Shown piece by piece: positions 28,070 through 37,173 of a DNA stretch of 64,000 bases. The position numbers and the translations under genes were made by a program. Below the pieces are notes generated by a model, which made no database searches, was not told the origin of the DNA, and saw only the letters and a list, made by a program, of their open reading frames with translations. Numbering within the stretch: the first letter of the stretch is position 1; the number at the start of each line of letters is the position of its first letter. The DNA comes from Pseudoxanthomonas daejeonensis (GTDB lineage Bacteria; Pseudomonadota; Gammaproteobacteria; Xanthomonadales; Xanthomonadaceae): NCBI RefSeq assembly GCF_010093205.1, contig NZ_PDWN01000006.1, forward strand, positions 1 to 64,000, read 5' to 3'.

Positions 28070-29191
28070 ATGACCTTCGACCGACGCACCTTCCTCACCG
28101 GCGCGGCCTGCGCCGCCGCCGTCGCCTCGCTTCCGGCCGCCGTGCGTGCCGCCGCGCCGCCGCAGCGGATCGTCGTCAACGCGCTGGGAGGACTGGGCGA
28201 TCCCAACCTGCCCGATGACACGCTGGTCCCGCAGCTCACGCCGCGCGTACTCGCCGAGGCGCGCGCGTCCGGCCTGACCGCAGTCAACGTGACCCTGGGC
28301 TACGTGGCCGGTGGCGAGGATCCGTTCCAGGCCAGCGTGCGCGACATCGCGGCGACCGACGCACTGGTCCGCGCGCACGCGGCCGACGTGCTCAAGGTCC
28401 TCACGGCGGCCGATATCCGCCGCGCCCATGCCGATGGACGCATCGGTCTGATCTACGGCTTCCAGAACGGCGCCATGCTCGGCGACGACCTGGAGCGGAT
28501 CGACATCTTCACCGACCTGGGCGTGCGCGTCTTCCAGTTGACCTACAACCCGGCCAACCAGCTCGGCGATGGCGCGATGGCGCCCGGCAACCGCGGACTG
28601 AGTCCGTTCGGCCGCGAGGTGGTCGCGCGCCTGAACGAGCGCCGTGCGATGGTCGACCTGTCGCACAGCGGCGAGCGCACCTGCCTGGAAGCGGCGCGCC
28701 TGTCGTCCGCACCGGTGTCGATCAACCACACCGGCTGCCGCGCGATCGCCGACCTGCCGCGCAACAAGACCGATGCCGAGCTGCGCCTGGTCGCCGAGCG
28801 CGGCGGCTTAGTCGGCATCTATTTCATGCCGTTCCTGGACCTGTCCGGGCACGCGCGCGCCGAGCACGTGGTCGCCCACCTCGAGCATGCGGTGAAGACC
28901 TGCGGCGAGGACCACGTCGGCATCGGCACCGACGGCACCGTCAGCCAGATCGACGACATGGTCGCCTACCGGGACACGCTGGCGCGCGAAATCGCCGCGC
29001 GCCGCGCCGCCGGCATCAGCGCCGCCGGCGAGCGCCCCGATACCTATCCATTCGTGCTCGACCTGCGCGGCCCGGACCAGTTCCACACGCTGGCCCGGCT
29101 GCTGCAGGCCAAGGGCTGGTCCGAGGCGCGGATCGACAAGGTGCTCGGATTGAACTTCCTGCGCTTCGCCGGGACGGTCTGGGGCGCATAG
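28070..29191 (+). CDS. Tat-exported M19-like (membrane dipeptidase family) protein
   Basis: 373 residues with a twin-arginine signal (DRRTFLTGAACAAAVASLP, cleavage near AVRAAA). The body follows the M19 renal-dipeptidase fold: DLGVRVFQLTYN, RAMVDLSHSGERT, SINHTGCRA and HVGIGTDGT. However, the usual N-terminal metal-binding HxD is absent (the strand reads IVVNALGGLGD) and the bridging Glu position reads Gln in YGFQNG. So it belongs to a divergent branch and may not hydrolyse dipeptides. Start ATG 28070 sits directly before the Tat motif. Confidence 0.82.
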   Translation: MTFDRRTFLTGAACAAAVASLPAAVRAAAPPQRIVVNALGGLGDPNLPDDTLVPQLTPRVLAEARASGLTAVNVTLGYVAGGEDPFQASVRDIAATDALVRAHAADVLKVLTAADIRRAHADGRIGLIYGFQNGAMLGDDLERIDIFTDLGVRVFQLTYNPANQLGDGAMAPGNRGLSPFGREVVARLNERRAMVDLSHSGERTCLEAARLSSAPVSINHTGCRAIADLPRNKTDAELRLVAERGGLVGIYFMPFLDLSGHARAEHVVAHLEHAVKTCGEDHVGIGTDGTVSQIDDMVAYRDTLAREIAARRAAGISAAGERPDTYPFVLDLRGPDQFHTLARLLQAKGWSEARIDKVLGLNFLRFAGTVWGA

Positions 29192-29192
29192 C

Positions 29193-29214
29193 GGCAGCGG
29201 GCACTCCCGCTGCC
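29193..29214. terminator. Bidirectional hairpin between convergent genes
   Basis: A 9-base perfect stem with a 4-base loop (GGCAGCGGG-CACT-CCCGCTGCC) starts two bases after the M19-like stop and ends 11 bases before the S9 peptidase stop. No U tract on either side, so it may act as a weak or Rho-assisted terminator for both genes. Confidence 0.5.
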
Positions 29215-29225
29215 CGCACGTTGCC

Positions 29226-31208
29226 CTACTCGGCTACCGCGCCGCCCAGGTGCGGTGCCAGGAATGCCAGCAGCCGCGTGTAGTACTCGCGACGGTGTTC
29301 CTCGGTGTAGAAGCCATGGCCCTCGTTGGGGTAGTACAGCGTCTCCACCGGTACCCCGGCCTTCTTCAGCGCCTTCTCCATCTGCCGCGTGTGCTCGACA
29401 GGGGCACGCTCGTCCTTGCCGCCGGCGGCAAGGAACACCGGCACCTTGATCCGGTCGGCGAGGTTGACCGGGGATCTGCCGGCCAGCGCGGCACGGTCGC
29501 CCATCCATTCCAGTGCCCAGGTCCGCCCGGAACGGCTGCGGCTGGACGCATCGCGATGCATCATCGGCAAGTCGTAGACGCCGACATAGCCGACCGCGCA
29601 CCGGTACAGATCCGGCTCCCGGGCCGCACCCATCAGCGCGGCATAGCCGCCGTAGCTGGCGCCGTAGATGCACATCTTCGAGCCATCGGCGATTCCCTCG
29701 CGCACCGCCCAGCGGGTAGCGTCGGTCAGGTCGTCCTGCATGCGGCCGCCCCATTCCTGGTTTCCGGCCTGCATGTACTGGCGTCCGTAATTGCCCGAAC
29801 CGCGATAGTTCACCCTCAGCACCGCGTAGCCGGCGGCGGCGAGGATCTGGGCATCGTCGTCGAACTCCCATCCATCGAAGACGCCGAACGGCCCGCCATG
29901 CGGGAGCAGTACCAGCGGTCGCGGCCCCGGCGCCTGGCCGCGCGGCTCCGTCAGATAGCCGTGCAGCGGCAGTCCGTCGCGCGCCTTGAAGCTGACGTAA
30001 CGCGTCGCGGGCATCGCATCCGGGATGAACCACTCACGTCGGCTGAACACGCGGTCGGCGCGCTTGGTCCGGGTGTTGAACAGGAAATAGTCACCGTTGT
30101 TGCGGTCGCTCCATACGTACAGCAGCACCTCGCCACCATCGGCCGTGGCCGAAGTCATGCGGATGGAGTCGCCACGGAACGCCTTCTCCAGGCCGCGGTA
30201 CAGGCGGGCGGTCGGATGGTCGTCGTCGAAGAACCGGTTGCGCACTCGATCGGTCATGTACGACGCACCGATCGGCGTCTGTCCATCGAGGTCGTAGAGG
30301 ATGCGGTACGGATCGGCCACCGCGTCGCGCAGCACCTCGCGGTACTCACCGGTGGCCGGATTCCAGCTGACGATCGCATCCGGCCCCTCGCTGCGTTCGG
30401 CCTGGAGGTAGGCCAGCGTACCCTCTGCATTGAGACCCAGCGGGTACTCCTGGCGTTTCGTGACATTCTCGTCGTTGACCAACTGCCACTTCCCGCCACT
30501 TCCTTCGCGGTAGTACAGCCTGGAAACGTTGTCCGTGTCGGCGCCCACCGCGAAGCGCACCTGGCCCTTCAGATCGGCGACGAAGTCGGCGCGGCGAACC
30601 GGCGCCGAAGCCAGCACGTCCCGCTTGAGGGTGTAGATATCCAGCTTCTCGATGCGCACGTACGGGTCGCTGGTGTTCACCGCCATGGCCGACACCAGCA
30701 CCTTGTTCGGCTCGTCGCGCAGGGTGCCCTGCATGAAGACCGCGCGCTCGAACTCGGTCCGGTAGGTGAATGAGTTGCCGGGCGTGTCATCGACGCCGTA
30801 CGGACTGGCCAGCAACTTGCTGTTCTTGCCATCGGCATTGACCGCATGCAGTTCGCCGCGGGTGTAGGGCCTGTCGCGCGAGCCGTACTTTCCTGCCATC
30901 GACACGACGACACGCTCGTTGTTGGCCCACCAGAAGTCGTCCACCACGGAGTTTTCGCCGCCCATGATCTTGGTCGTGGGCACCATGTCCGAACGGCGGA
31001 TGATCGCCAGCACGGTGCGATCCTCCAGAGGCACGGTCACTGCGAAGTACGCGCCATCGGGCGAAATCTTGACCCGCTCGTACTGGTCCTGCTTCAGGTA
31101 GGGCGCCAGGTCGACCTTGCCCTGTCCGGCGGCCGCGGCTACACCGGCCCACGAGAAAACACCGGCGAACAGCACGCCGGCCAGCCTGTTGCGGTGCGAC
31201 ATCCCCAT
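29226..31208 (-). CDS. Secreted S9-family (prolyl oligopeptidase-like) peptidase
   Basis: 660 residues. Signal peptide LAGVLFAGVFSWAGVAAAAG; a beta-propeller region of about 380 residues; then an alpha/beta hydrolase domain with HGGPFGVFDG, the nucleophile Ser in YGASYGGYAAL, Asp in AGGKDERAP and His in NEGHGFY. Expected to cut short peptides in the periplasm. The ATG at 31208 is used; another ATG two codons later (31202) is equally possible. Lies downstream of the M29-like gene on the same strand, about 315 bases away. Confidence 0.92.
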   Translation of the reverse strand: MGMSHRNRLAGVLFAGVFSWAGVAAAAGQGKVDLAPYLKQDQYERVKISPDGAYFAVTVPLEDRTVLAIIRRSDMVPTTKIMGGENSVVDDFWWANNERVVVSMAGKYGSRDRPYTRGELHAVNADGKNSKLLASPYGVDDTPGNSFTYRTEFERAVFMQGTLRDEPNKVLVSAMAVNTSDPYVRIEKLDIYTLKRDVLASAPVRRADFVADLKGQVRFAVGADTDNVSRLYYREGSGGKWQLVNDENVTKRQEYPLGLNAEGTLAYLQAERSEGPDAIVSWNPATGEYREVLRDAVADPYRILYDLDGQTPIGASYMTDRVRNRFFDDDHPTARLYRGLEKAFRGDSIRMTSATADGGEVLLYVWSDRNNGDYFLFNTRTKRADRVFSRREWFIPDAMPATRYVSFKARDGLPLHGYLTEPRGQAPGPRPLVLLPHGGPFGVFDGWEFDDDAQILAAAGYAVLRVNYRGSGNYGRQYMQAGNQEWGGRMQDDLTDATRWAVREGIADGSKMCIYGASYGGYAALMGAAREPDLYRCAVGYVGVYDLPMMHRDASSRSRSGRTWALEWMGDRAALAGRSPVNLADRIKVPVFLAAGGKDERAPVEHTRQMEKALKKAGVPVETLYYPNEGHGFYTEEHRREYYTRLLAFLAPHLGGAVAE

Positions 31209-31523
31209 CCCCCGTCTGGATCCCCGGGGTGATGTTGGCAAGCGCCGGAAACGCTGTCCATCGACGGAAGTCACAACCTGGCGCGACCACGTGCGGCGTG
31301 ACACCGGGTCGCCCGGGCACCCGCAGGGTCGCCGGCGGCAGGGTCTCCGGGCCGGACGCGATGGCCGACGGAACGGTACCGGCGATCACCGGCATTGCAG
31401 CGGACACGCGACCGGAAATCGAACCCGATCGCGGCCCGGGAGGACCGCCTTTCCGCGAGCATGACGCGGAACGCACCCTGCGCGACTGCCCCGATAGACA
31501 GCCGCGCATTGCGGGCCGTTGCG
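31209..31523. other. Intergenic region upstream of S9 peptidase
   Basis: 315 bases between the M29-like gene's stop and the S9 peptidase start, both on the minus strand. It should contain the S9 promoter, but I see no convincing -35/-10 pair, terminator hairpin, RNA gene or repeat. Open frames here have no recognisable product. Confidence 0.45.
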
Positions 31524-32804
31524 CTACTGCAGCTTCAGCTCGCCGTTCTCCACGATCGGCTTGCCATCCAGGGTCACGGTGCTGCCCGGCAGGAACACGG
31601 TCTGGCCCGCGTTGGAGTAGTTGTCGCCGCCGGCCCAGGCATTGGACCCGGTGCCGACGGTGACCGCACCGGCCGGCATCCAGCTGCCCGCCGTGCTGCC
31701 GGCACCCAGCTTGATGTTCGGATTGATGCCCAGGTTGAAGAACGACAGTTCGTTCTTGCGCGCGTCGTCCATCGCGTCGTACGCGGCCTTCAGGTCGGCA
31801 TAGCCGGGGCCGGAGCCTTCCATCGCCGTGACCTTGCCATCGGCGATGGCCAGGCTCAGCCGGTCGATCTTCTTGCCACGGAAGCTGGAACCGGAATCCA
31901 CCAGCGTTCCCTGGGCGCTGCCCGGTACCGGCGTGGTGAACACGTCACCCGCGGGCAGGTAGACCGACAGGGCCGACCCTCCCTGCTTGCGGTCCTCCTC
32001 CGAGATGATGCCGTCGCTGACGCCGACCTTGCGGCCCTGGATGCGGAAGGTCAGGTCGGTGCCGTTCGGATTGGTCACGTGCACTTCGCTGCCCGATGCC
32101 AGCGCCGCGCGGATCTTCTCGCCCTTCGCCTGCAGTTCGGTGTAGTCCATGCTCACGCCGTCCCAGAACATCTTCGCCAGCGCTTCTTCGCTCATGCCGA
32201 AGCGCTCCGCGCGTGCGGCGGTGGGATAGAAGTTGTTCCCGAGTTCGACCATCCGCACGCCGTTCTTGAACATCGCCTGCCCGATGCCCTCGTTGGCCTT
32301 GCTTCGCGCCGCCATCCGCTTCGGGTCGGCGCCTTCGAACAGGGTTTCGCTGGTGCCGTTGCCGAGGCTGATGACCACGTCGAAGATCTCGGTCAGCTTT
32401 CCGACCAGCGCATCCTCGCGGGCGTCGTACTTGTCGGGAACGTCGAAGAACAGGCGCCTGGACAGTCGATCGCTGCTGTACTCGATCATCGGGTAGCCAC
32501 CCACCCTGGCCACCTCGACCGCGAGGTCCTCCATCAGCTCCGCGTCCTGCGGACGACCGGTGATCAGCACCGCTTCGCCATCGGTGACCCCGGCGCTCTG
32601 GGTGACCACGCGGCGCGCCAGCGCCTCCAGGTCCACGGCCGGTGCCGCCGCTGGCGCGGCAGCGGGCGCGGCAGCGGGCGTGGCGGCGATGGCTTCGGGT
32701 TGGGCGGCGGCCGGAGTGGCAGCGGTGTCGTCCGCGTTGCGCTTGCATGCGGGCAAGGCGCAGATTGCGACCGCGACGGAGGCGGCCAGAAGAACGTGCT
32801 TCAT
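31524..32804 (-). CDS. M29-like aminopeptidase lipoprotein
   Basis: 426 residues. Signal with lipobox ALPAC, so a lipid-anchored envelope protein, followed by an Ala/Pro linker (residues about 28-56) encoded by a short imperfect repeat of GCGGCAGCGGGC. The remaining 370 residues resemble M29 aminopeptidases: AVLITGRPQDAELMEDLAVEV at the N-terminus and LSFFNLGINPNIKLG near the C-terminus. The two metal-binding His residues expected near the C-terminus are not visible (the region reads SNAGQTVFLPGSTVTLDG), so catalytic competence is doubtful. Confidence 0.78.
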   Translation of the reverse strand: MKHVLLAASVAVAICALPACKRNADDTAATPAAAQPEAIAATPAAAPAAAPAAAPAVDLEALARRVVTQSAGVTDGEAVLITGRPQDAELMEDLAVEVARVGGYPMIEYSSDRLSRRLFFDVPDKYDAREDALVGKLTEIFDVVISLGNGTSETLFEGADPKRMAARSKANEGIGQAMFKNGVRMVELGNNFYPTAARAERFGMSEEALAKMFWDGVSMDYTELQAKGEKIRAALASGSEVHVTNPNGTDLTFRIQGRKVGVSDGIISEEDRKQGGSALSVYLPAGDVFTTPVPGSAQGTLVDSGSSFRGKKIDRLSLAIADGKVTAMEGSGPGYADLKAAYDAMDDARKNELSFFNLGINPNIKLGAGSTAGSWMPAGAVTVGTGSNAWAGGDNYSNAGQTVFLPGSTVTLDGKPIVENGELKLQ

Positions 32805-33067
32805 GAAGGCATCCCCAAGAGCTGCCGGAAGTGGCAGGAGGTGGATGCTACTTGCGGGCCGACGCGTGGCAGCGACCGTTCATCGGGCCGGGTCGTGCAA
32901 CGCGAAACAACTATAAAGCGGCCATTTTTGCGTGTTTCTTGGCTGTCCTCCGCGACTCCGATAGCGAACCGACGGCCACGCCAGCACCGCACCTTCGGCC
33001 CGCCTGCCCGACCGGAACCGGAACCCGTCGGTTACGATGCCCGCCCCGCCCGACCGCCTCCCATCCC

Positions 33068-33910
33068 GTGTCCCCAAGCCCCGGCCCGCTGCTGACCCGC
33101 GACACCGCCGATGCGCTCCTCGCCGCGCACCGCCAGGGCCTGCCCGGCTGGAGTGGCTCTTTGGACCTGGGCCGAAGCCAGGGACAGGCTTCGCTGGCGA
33201 TCGATCACTGGCAGTGGCAGGACGCGCGCTACCCGTATCCGGAACGCCTGAAGGACCGCACGATCTACCGGTTCGACGGCGAGGCCTGGTCGCCGGTGTC
33301 GCGATACGCCGGCTCGCTGATCAAGCTGGTGCCCACCGAGTGGGGCGCTCCTACTTTCGAGATCGACGGCATCAAGATGCTGCCGACCTCGAAGGAGTCG
33401 CCGATCGACGACGCGCGGCGCAAGGTCGCCCTGGTCCAGCCGGCCGGCAAGGTGGTGCTCGATACCTGCGGCGGACTGGGGTACTTCGCCGCGTGCTGCC
33501 TGGAGGCCGGCGTCGCCCGCATCCATTCGTTCGAGAAGAACGAAAGCGTGCTGTGGCTGCGCACGCTCAATCCCTGGTCGCCAGATCCGGAAGATCCCGC
33601 AAGCGGAGGTCGCCTGCAGCTGGTGCATGCCGACGTTTCGCAGGCGGTCACGGCGATGGCAGATGGCTCGGTCGACGCGGTCCTCCACGATCCGCCGCGT
33701 TTCGGCATCGCCGGCGAACTCTACTCGCAGGCCTTCTACGACCAGCTCGCGCGGGTGCTGCGTCGTGAAGGCCGGCTGTTCCACTACACCGGCAGCCCCA
33801 ACAAGCTCACCAGCGGCCGCGACGTGCCGCGCGAAGTGCAGAAGCGCCTGGAGAAGGCGGGTTTCAAGGCACAGCTGGCGCTGGATGGCGTGCTCGGGAC
33901 AAGGCGCTGA
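33068..33910 (+). CDS. Class I SAM-dependent methyltransferase, substrate unknown
   Basis: 280 residues from a GTG at 33068 (SPSPGPLLTRDTADALL); the frame upstream reads low-quality sequence through a promoter-like AT-rich patch, so I reject the longer version. Motif I is VVLDTCGGLGYFAACCLEAG, the acidic post-I residue is in IHSFEKNES, and motif IV is VLHDPPRFG, a DPPR/NPPY-type active site as in base or small-molecule methyltransferases. The N-terminal 110 residues form a separate strand-rich module. Alone in its transcription unit. Confidence 0.78.
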   Translation: MSPSPGPLLTRDTADALLAAHRQGLPGWSGSLDLGRSQGQASLAIDHWQWQDARYPYPERLKDRTIYRFDGEAWSPVSRYAGSLIKLVPTEWGAPTFEIDGIKMLPTSKESPIDDARRKVALVQPAGKVVLDTCGGLGYFAACCLEAGVARIHSFEKNESVLWLRTLNPWSPDPEDPASGGRLQLVHADVSQAVTAMADGSVDAVLHDPPRFGIAGELYSQAFYDQLARVLRREGRLFHYTGSPNKLTSGRDVPREVQKRLEKAGFKAQLALDGVLGTRR

Positions 33911-34004
33911 GGGGACTGGCGTCGCATGCTTGCACCTGACGCCGCATCGCGCCGGCTCGAGCAGGTACCCTGAGCGCTGCCATCGACGACCAGGGGACAC
34001 CGTC

Positions 34005-35903
34005 ATGACCGGACTGCTTCGCGCCGCATCCCTCGCTGTTTGCCTGGCTGCATTCCTGCCCACCTGGCGCGCCCAGGCCGGGCCCGCGGCCGATCCTGCC
34101 CTGGAGGCGCGCATTGCCGCGATGGGACGCGTCGGCAGCGCCAGCGGCGCGCAGTTTTCCCCGGACGGCACGCAGATCGCCTACATCACCAACCTCAGCG
34201 GCGTGCCGCAGGTCTGGCGCATCCCGGCCGACGGTGGCTATCCGCAGGCAGTGACCGCCGGCAGCGATCCCGCATCGGGCGTGCGCTGGTCGCCCGATGG
34301 CCGGCTCGCCTACGCGGTGTCGCCGGGCGGCGGCTACAACGCGGCCTTGCTGCTGACGTCGCCGGATGGCACCGGGACGCGCGCGATCGACGACGATGGC
34401 GATGCCAACACCTTCGTCGGCGAGTTCACCCGAGACGGCCGCTACGTGTTCGGCAGCAACGTGCGCGACGCCGCCAGCATGGACGTATGGATCTGGGATC
34501 CGAAGACCGGCAAGGCCCGCAACGCGATCCGGATGCAGGGCATCGGCGGTGCGCTCGACGTCATCGGTGACCGCGCGCTGGTGTCGCGGCTGGTCACCCG
34601 CGGCAACGAGAACCTGTGGCTGGACGACCTCGCAACCGGCAAGAGCGTCCTGCTGACGCCGCACGAAGGCACGGCCAGCGTCGAAGGCCTGTTCGGCGCC
34701 GATGCCTCCACGGTCTACCTCAACCACAACCTGGGCCTGGACCGCAGCGTTTTCGCGCACATGGCCATCGGTGCGGACGGCACGCCTTCGGCGCCGAAGA
34801 CCCTCGCCAGCCGCGACGACGGCGAACTGCAGGACTTCGCGCTGAGCGACGACAGGCAGACCGCGCTGCTGGTCTGGAACATCGCCGGGCGCAACGAGCT
34901 TGAACGCATCGACCTGCGCAGCGGCAAGCGCACGCCGCTGCCGGCGGCACCTTCGGAACTGGTGTCGGGCATCGACTTCGCGCCCGATGGTCGCTCGGTG
35001 GTGCTGGCGGCATCCGGCTCGCAGGCCCCGGCCGACCTGTGGCGGCTGAACCTCGACGACGGCCGCTGGACGCGACTGACCTGGAGCCCGCATCCGGGCG
35101 TGGACCTGGCGCAGCTGGTGAAGCCGACGCTGCGCACCTACACCGCCCATGACGGGCTCGAGCTGTCGGGCTGGCTGTACCTGCCCAGGGACTTCAAGGC
35201 CCCCGGCCCGGTGGTGCTGAGCTTCCACGGCGGCCCGGAAAGCCAGGAGCGCCCTGCGTTCCGCGCCGACTACCAGGCACTGGTGGCCAGTGGCATCGCC
35301 GTGTTCGCGCCGAACATCCGCGGCTCGTCCGGCTTCGGCAAGGCCTTCATGCAGAGCGACAACCATGCCGGCCGCTTCGACGCCAACCGCGACATCCAGT
35401 CCACCGCCGACTTCCTCGTCCGCGAAGGCATCGGCGCCAGGGACCGGCTCGGCATCATGGGCGGCAGCTACGGCGGCTACGCGACCATGGTCGGCGTCAC
35501 CGAATTCCCGGACACGTTCGCCGCGGCGGCCAACCTGTTCGGCATGGTCAACTTCGAGACCTTCTTCGCGCAGAGCACGCCGTGGATGGGTGCGATCTCC
35601 ACCGGCGAATACGGCGACCCGAAAACCCAGCGCCAACTGCTGCGCGACCTGTCGCCGATCCACAAGCTGGATCGCGTGCGCACCCCGCTGATGGTGATGC
35701 ACGGCGCCAACGACACCAACGTGCCGCTGGTCGAAGCCGAGCAGATCGTGGATACGCTCAAGCAGCGCGGCGTGGACGTCGAGTTCGTGCTGTTCCCGGA
35801 CGAAGGCCATGGCTGGCGCAAGGAAGCCAACCGGGTGAAATCGACGATCGAACTGACCCGGTTCTTCCGCGACCACCTGCTGGCCGACGGAAAGACCCAC
35901 TGA
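34005..35903 (+). CDS. Secreted S9-family peptidase
   Basis: 632 residues. Signal peptide RAASLAVCLAAFLPTWRAQAG; N-terminal propeller made of WD40/TolB-like blades (AQFSPDGTQIAYITN, VRWSPDGRLAY, DFAPDGRSVV); C-terminal alpha/beta hydrolase domain with FHGGPESQ, nucleophile in MGGSYGGYATM, Asp in MHGANDTNVP and His in PDEGHGWRK. Probable dipeptidyl- or acylaminoacyl-peptidase in the envelope. A CAGGGGAC site precedes the ATG. The second S9 enzyme in the window, only distantly like the one at 29226-31208. Confidence 0.93.
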   Translation: MTGLLRAASLAVCLAAFLPTWRAQAGPAADPALEARIAAMGRVGSASGAQFSPDGTQIAYITNLSGVPQVWRIPADGGYPQAVTAGSDPASGVRWSPDGRLAYAVSPGGGYNAALLLTSPDGTGTRAIDDDGDANTFVGEFTRDGRYVFGSNVRDAASMDVWIWDPKTGKARNAIRMQGIGGALDVIGDRALVSRLVTRGNENLWLDDLATGKSVLLTPHEGTASVEGLFGADASTVYLNHNLGLDRSVFAHMAIGADGTPSAPKTLASRDDGELQDFALSDDRQTALLVWNIAGRNELERIDLRSGKRTPLPAAPSELVSGIDFAPDGRSVVLAASGSQAPADLWRLNLDDGRWTRLTWSPHPGVDLAQLVKPTLRTYTAHDGLELSGWLYLPRDFKAPGPVVLSFHGGPESQERPAFRADYQALVASGIAVFAPNIRGSSGFGKAFMQSDNHAGRFDANRDIQSTADFLVREGIGARDRLGIMGGSYGGYATMVGVTEFPDTFAAAANLFGMVNFETFFAQSTPWMGAISTGEYGDPKTQRQLLRDLSPIHKLDRVRTPLMVMHGANDTNVPLVEAEQIVDTLKQRGVDVEFVLFPDEGHGWRKEANRVKSTIELTRFFRDHLLADGKTH

Positions 35904-35911
35904 CACTTCGC

Positions 35912-35929
35912 CGCCGGGCAGGCCCGGCG
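35912..35929 (+). terminator. Short hairpin after S9 peptidase gene
   Basis: A 7-base stem with a 4-base loop (CGCCGGG-CAGG-CCCGGCG) begins nine bases after the stop codon. There is no T tract, so it is at best a weak terminator. Confidence 0.35.
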
Positions 35930-35986
35930 CTACGGGAACAGCCATCCCTACCGTAGGGCGGGGCTCGCCGCGCTGCGCCATCAACG

Positions 35987-36018
35987 CGCACTGACTTCCG
36001 GACGCGGAAGTCAGTGCG
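35987..36018. terminator. 14-bp perfect hairpin overlapping CBS-protein stop codon
   Basis: Perfect 14-base arms (35987-36000, 36005-36018) with loop GACG. The right arm includes the last two codons and the stop of the minus-strand CBS gene. No U tract follows on either side. It may terminate both converging genes or stabilise the CBS mRNA 3' end. Confidence 0.5.
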
Positions 36019-36424
36019 GCATGGCCACGCCCCTGAGCAGCTCCTGCGAGGCGTAGGCGTCGCCGCCGTGGGCGAAGTTGGCCAGCGAGACGATGCCGAC
36101 CAGGCGCTTGTCGCGATTGACCACCGGCAGCCGTCGCATCTGCAGTTCGGCCATGTTGGCGGCGACCTGCTCGACGTCCTCGTCCTCGAAGCAGTACTTC
36201 ACGTCGGTGGACATCACGTCGCGGACCAGCATGTCCGCGCCCCGGCCGTTGGCGACGGCGCGGGTGACGATGTCGCGGTCGGTGATGAAGCCGACCAGGC
36301 GGTCGTTGTCGCCGACCGGAAGGCTGCCGATGTCATGCTTGGCCATCACTCCGGCCGCGCGTCCGAGCGTGTCGTCGGGGGCGATGACGCATACGTCGGC
36401 ACTCATCAGTTCGCTGATCTGCAT
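36011..36424 (-). CDS. CBS-domain pair protein
   Basis: A 137-residue soluble protein made of two CBS motifs: first around DVCVIAPDDTLGRAAGVMAKHDIGSLPV and LVGFITDRDIV, second around VKYCFEDEDVEQVAANMAELQMRRLPVV and LVGIVSLANFA. Such pairs bind adenosyl ligands and report energy status. An AGGAG seven bases upstream fixes the ATG at 36424. No enzyme is fused or clearly co-transcribed, so its target is unknown. Confidence 0.92.
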   Translation of the reverse strand: MQISELMSADVCVIAPDDTLGRAAGVMAKHDIGSLPVGDNDRLVGFITDRDIVTRAVANGRGADMLVRDVMSTDVKYCFEDEDVEQVAANMAELQMRRLPVVNRDKRLVGIVSLANFAHGGDAYASQELLRGVAMPH

Positions 36425-36534
36425 GGGGAGCTCCTGCGGGGTTGAACGCCGCAGCATCGCCAAGTGCAGATTAAGCCGCCGCCAACGGGATGCATGCGGC
36501 ACGTTAAGCGGCCGCCGGCCGTCAACGACGAGGC

Positions 36535-37173
36535 TCACGCCGGAATAGGCGGCAGCTCCGGCGCCTGCAAGCCCTGGAAGGGATCGCGCCACGCAGCGAG
36601 CGCTTCGAGCCGCCCGTACCAGCGCTGCAATGCGGGGTATTCATGCAGCGGCAGGCGCGCGGCATCGTTGCAGGGCAGGAACGTGGCCATGCGGAAGTCG
36701 GCGTAGGACAGGCCGTCCTCCAGCAACCAGTCGCGCTGCGACAGCTCGGCCTCCAGCAGGGCGGCCGACGTGGCGAAGCGGCCCAGGCCCTCCTCGACCT
36801 TCGCAGGATCGGTCGGGCCCTGGGCATAGCGCAGCCGGGTGCCGCGCTCGTACTGCACCATCTCGCAGGCGCGGACGAAGTTCTCCTTGCCCCAGCTCAG
36901 CCACTGGATCATGCGCGGCTCGGCATCGCCGCGCCGCCAGAACACCGAGCCGGCATCGCGGGAAAGCCGGCACGCGATCGCATCGGTTTCCCACAGGCTG
37001 CCGCCGGGGAATACCAGGATGGGCAGGAACAGCGTCGGATTCAGCGGCCGGTAGCGCTCGGCCTGGCCCGGCGCGAACGGAGCGGCGAATTCGAACGCGA
37101 CCGGCGCGCCCACGTGGCGCGCCACGGCCACCGCGAGGCGCGGGTTGGGGTTGCGGCTGAAGAGCAGTTTCAT
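36535..37173 (-). CDS. Glutathione S-transferase family protein
   Basis: 212 residues. N-terminal thioredoxin-like domain: KLLFSRNPNPRLAVAVARH, with the loop LNPTLFLPILVFPGGSLWETDAIACRL giving the cis-Pro and the Glu-Thr/Ser glutathione contact. C-terminal helices with DGLSYADFRMATFLP. Not closely like the other GST in the window (21572-22243). Its ATG overlaps the stop of the DUF4287 gene (ATGA), so they are co-translated. Confidence 0.85.
   Translation of the reverse strand: MKLLFSRNPNPRLAVAVARHVGAPVAFEFAAPFAPGQAERYRPLNPTLFLPILVFPGGSLWETDAIACRLSRDAGSVFWRRGDAEPRMIQWLSWGKENFVRACEMVQYERGTRLRYAQGPTDPAKVEEGLGRFATSAALLEAELSQRDWLLEDGLSYADFRMATFLPCNDAARLPLHEYPALQRWYGRLEALAAWRDPFQGLQAPELPPIPA

Noticed and set aside
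32638-32720. GC-rich short tandem repeat as a mobile or regulatory repeat
   Set aside because: It is the coding sequence of the Ala/Pro linker in the M29-like lipoprotein.
32908-32935. AT-rich patch with TATAGT/TATAAA as promoter of the M29-like or methyltransferase gene
   Set aside because: A -10-like box is present on both strands but no acceptable -35 at the right spacing; likely a promoter, but strand and position cannot be fixed.
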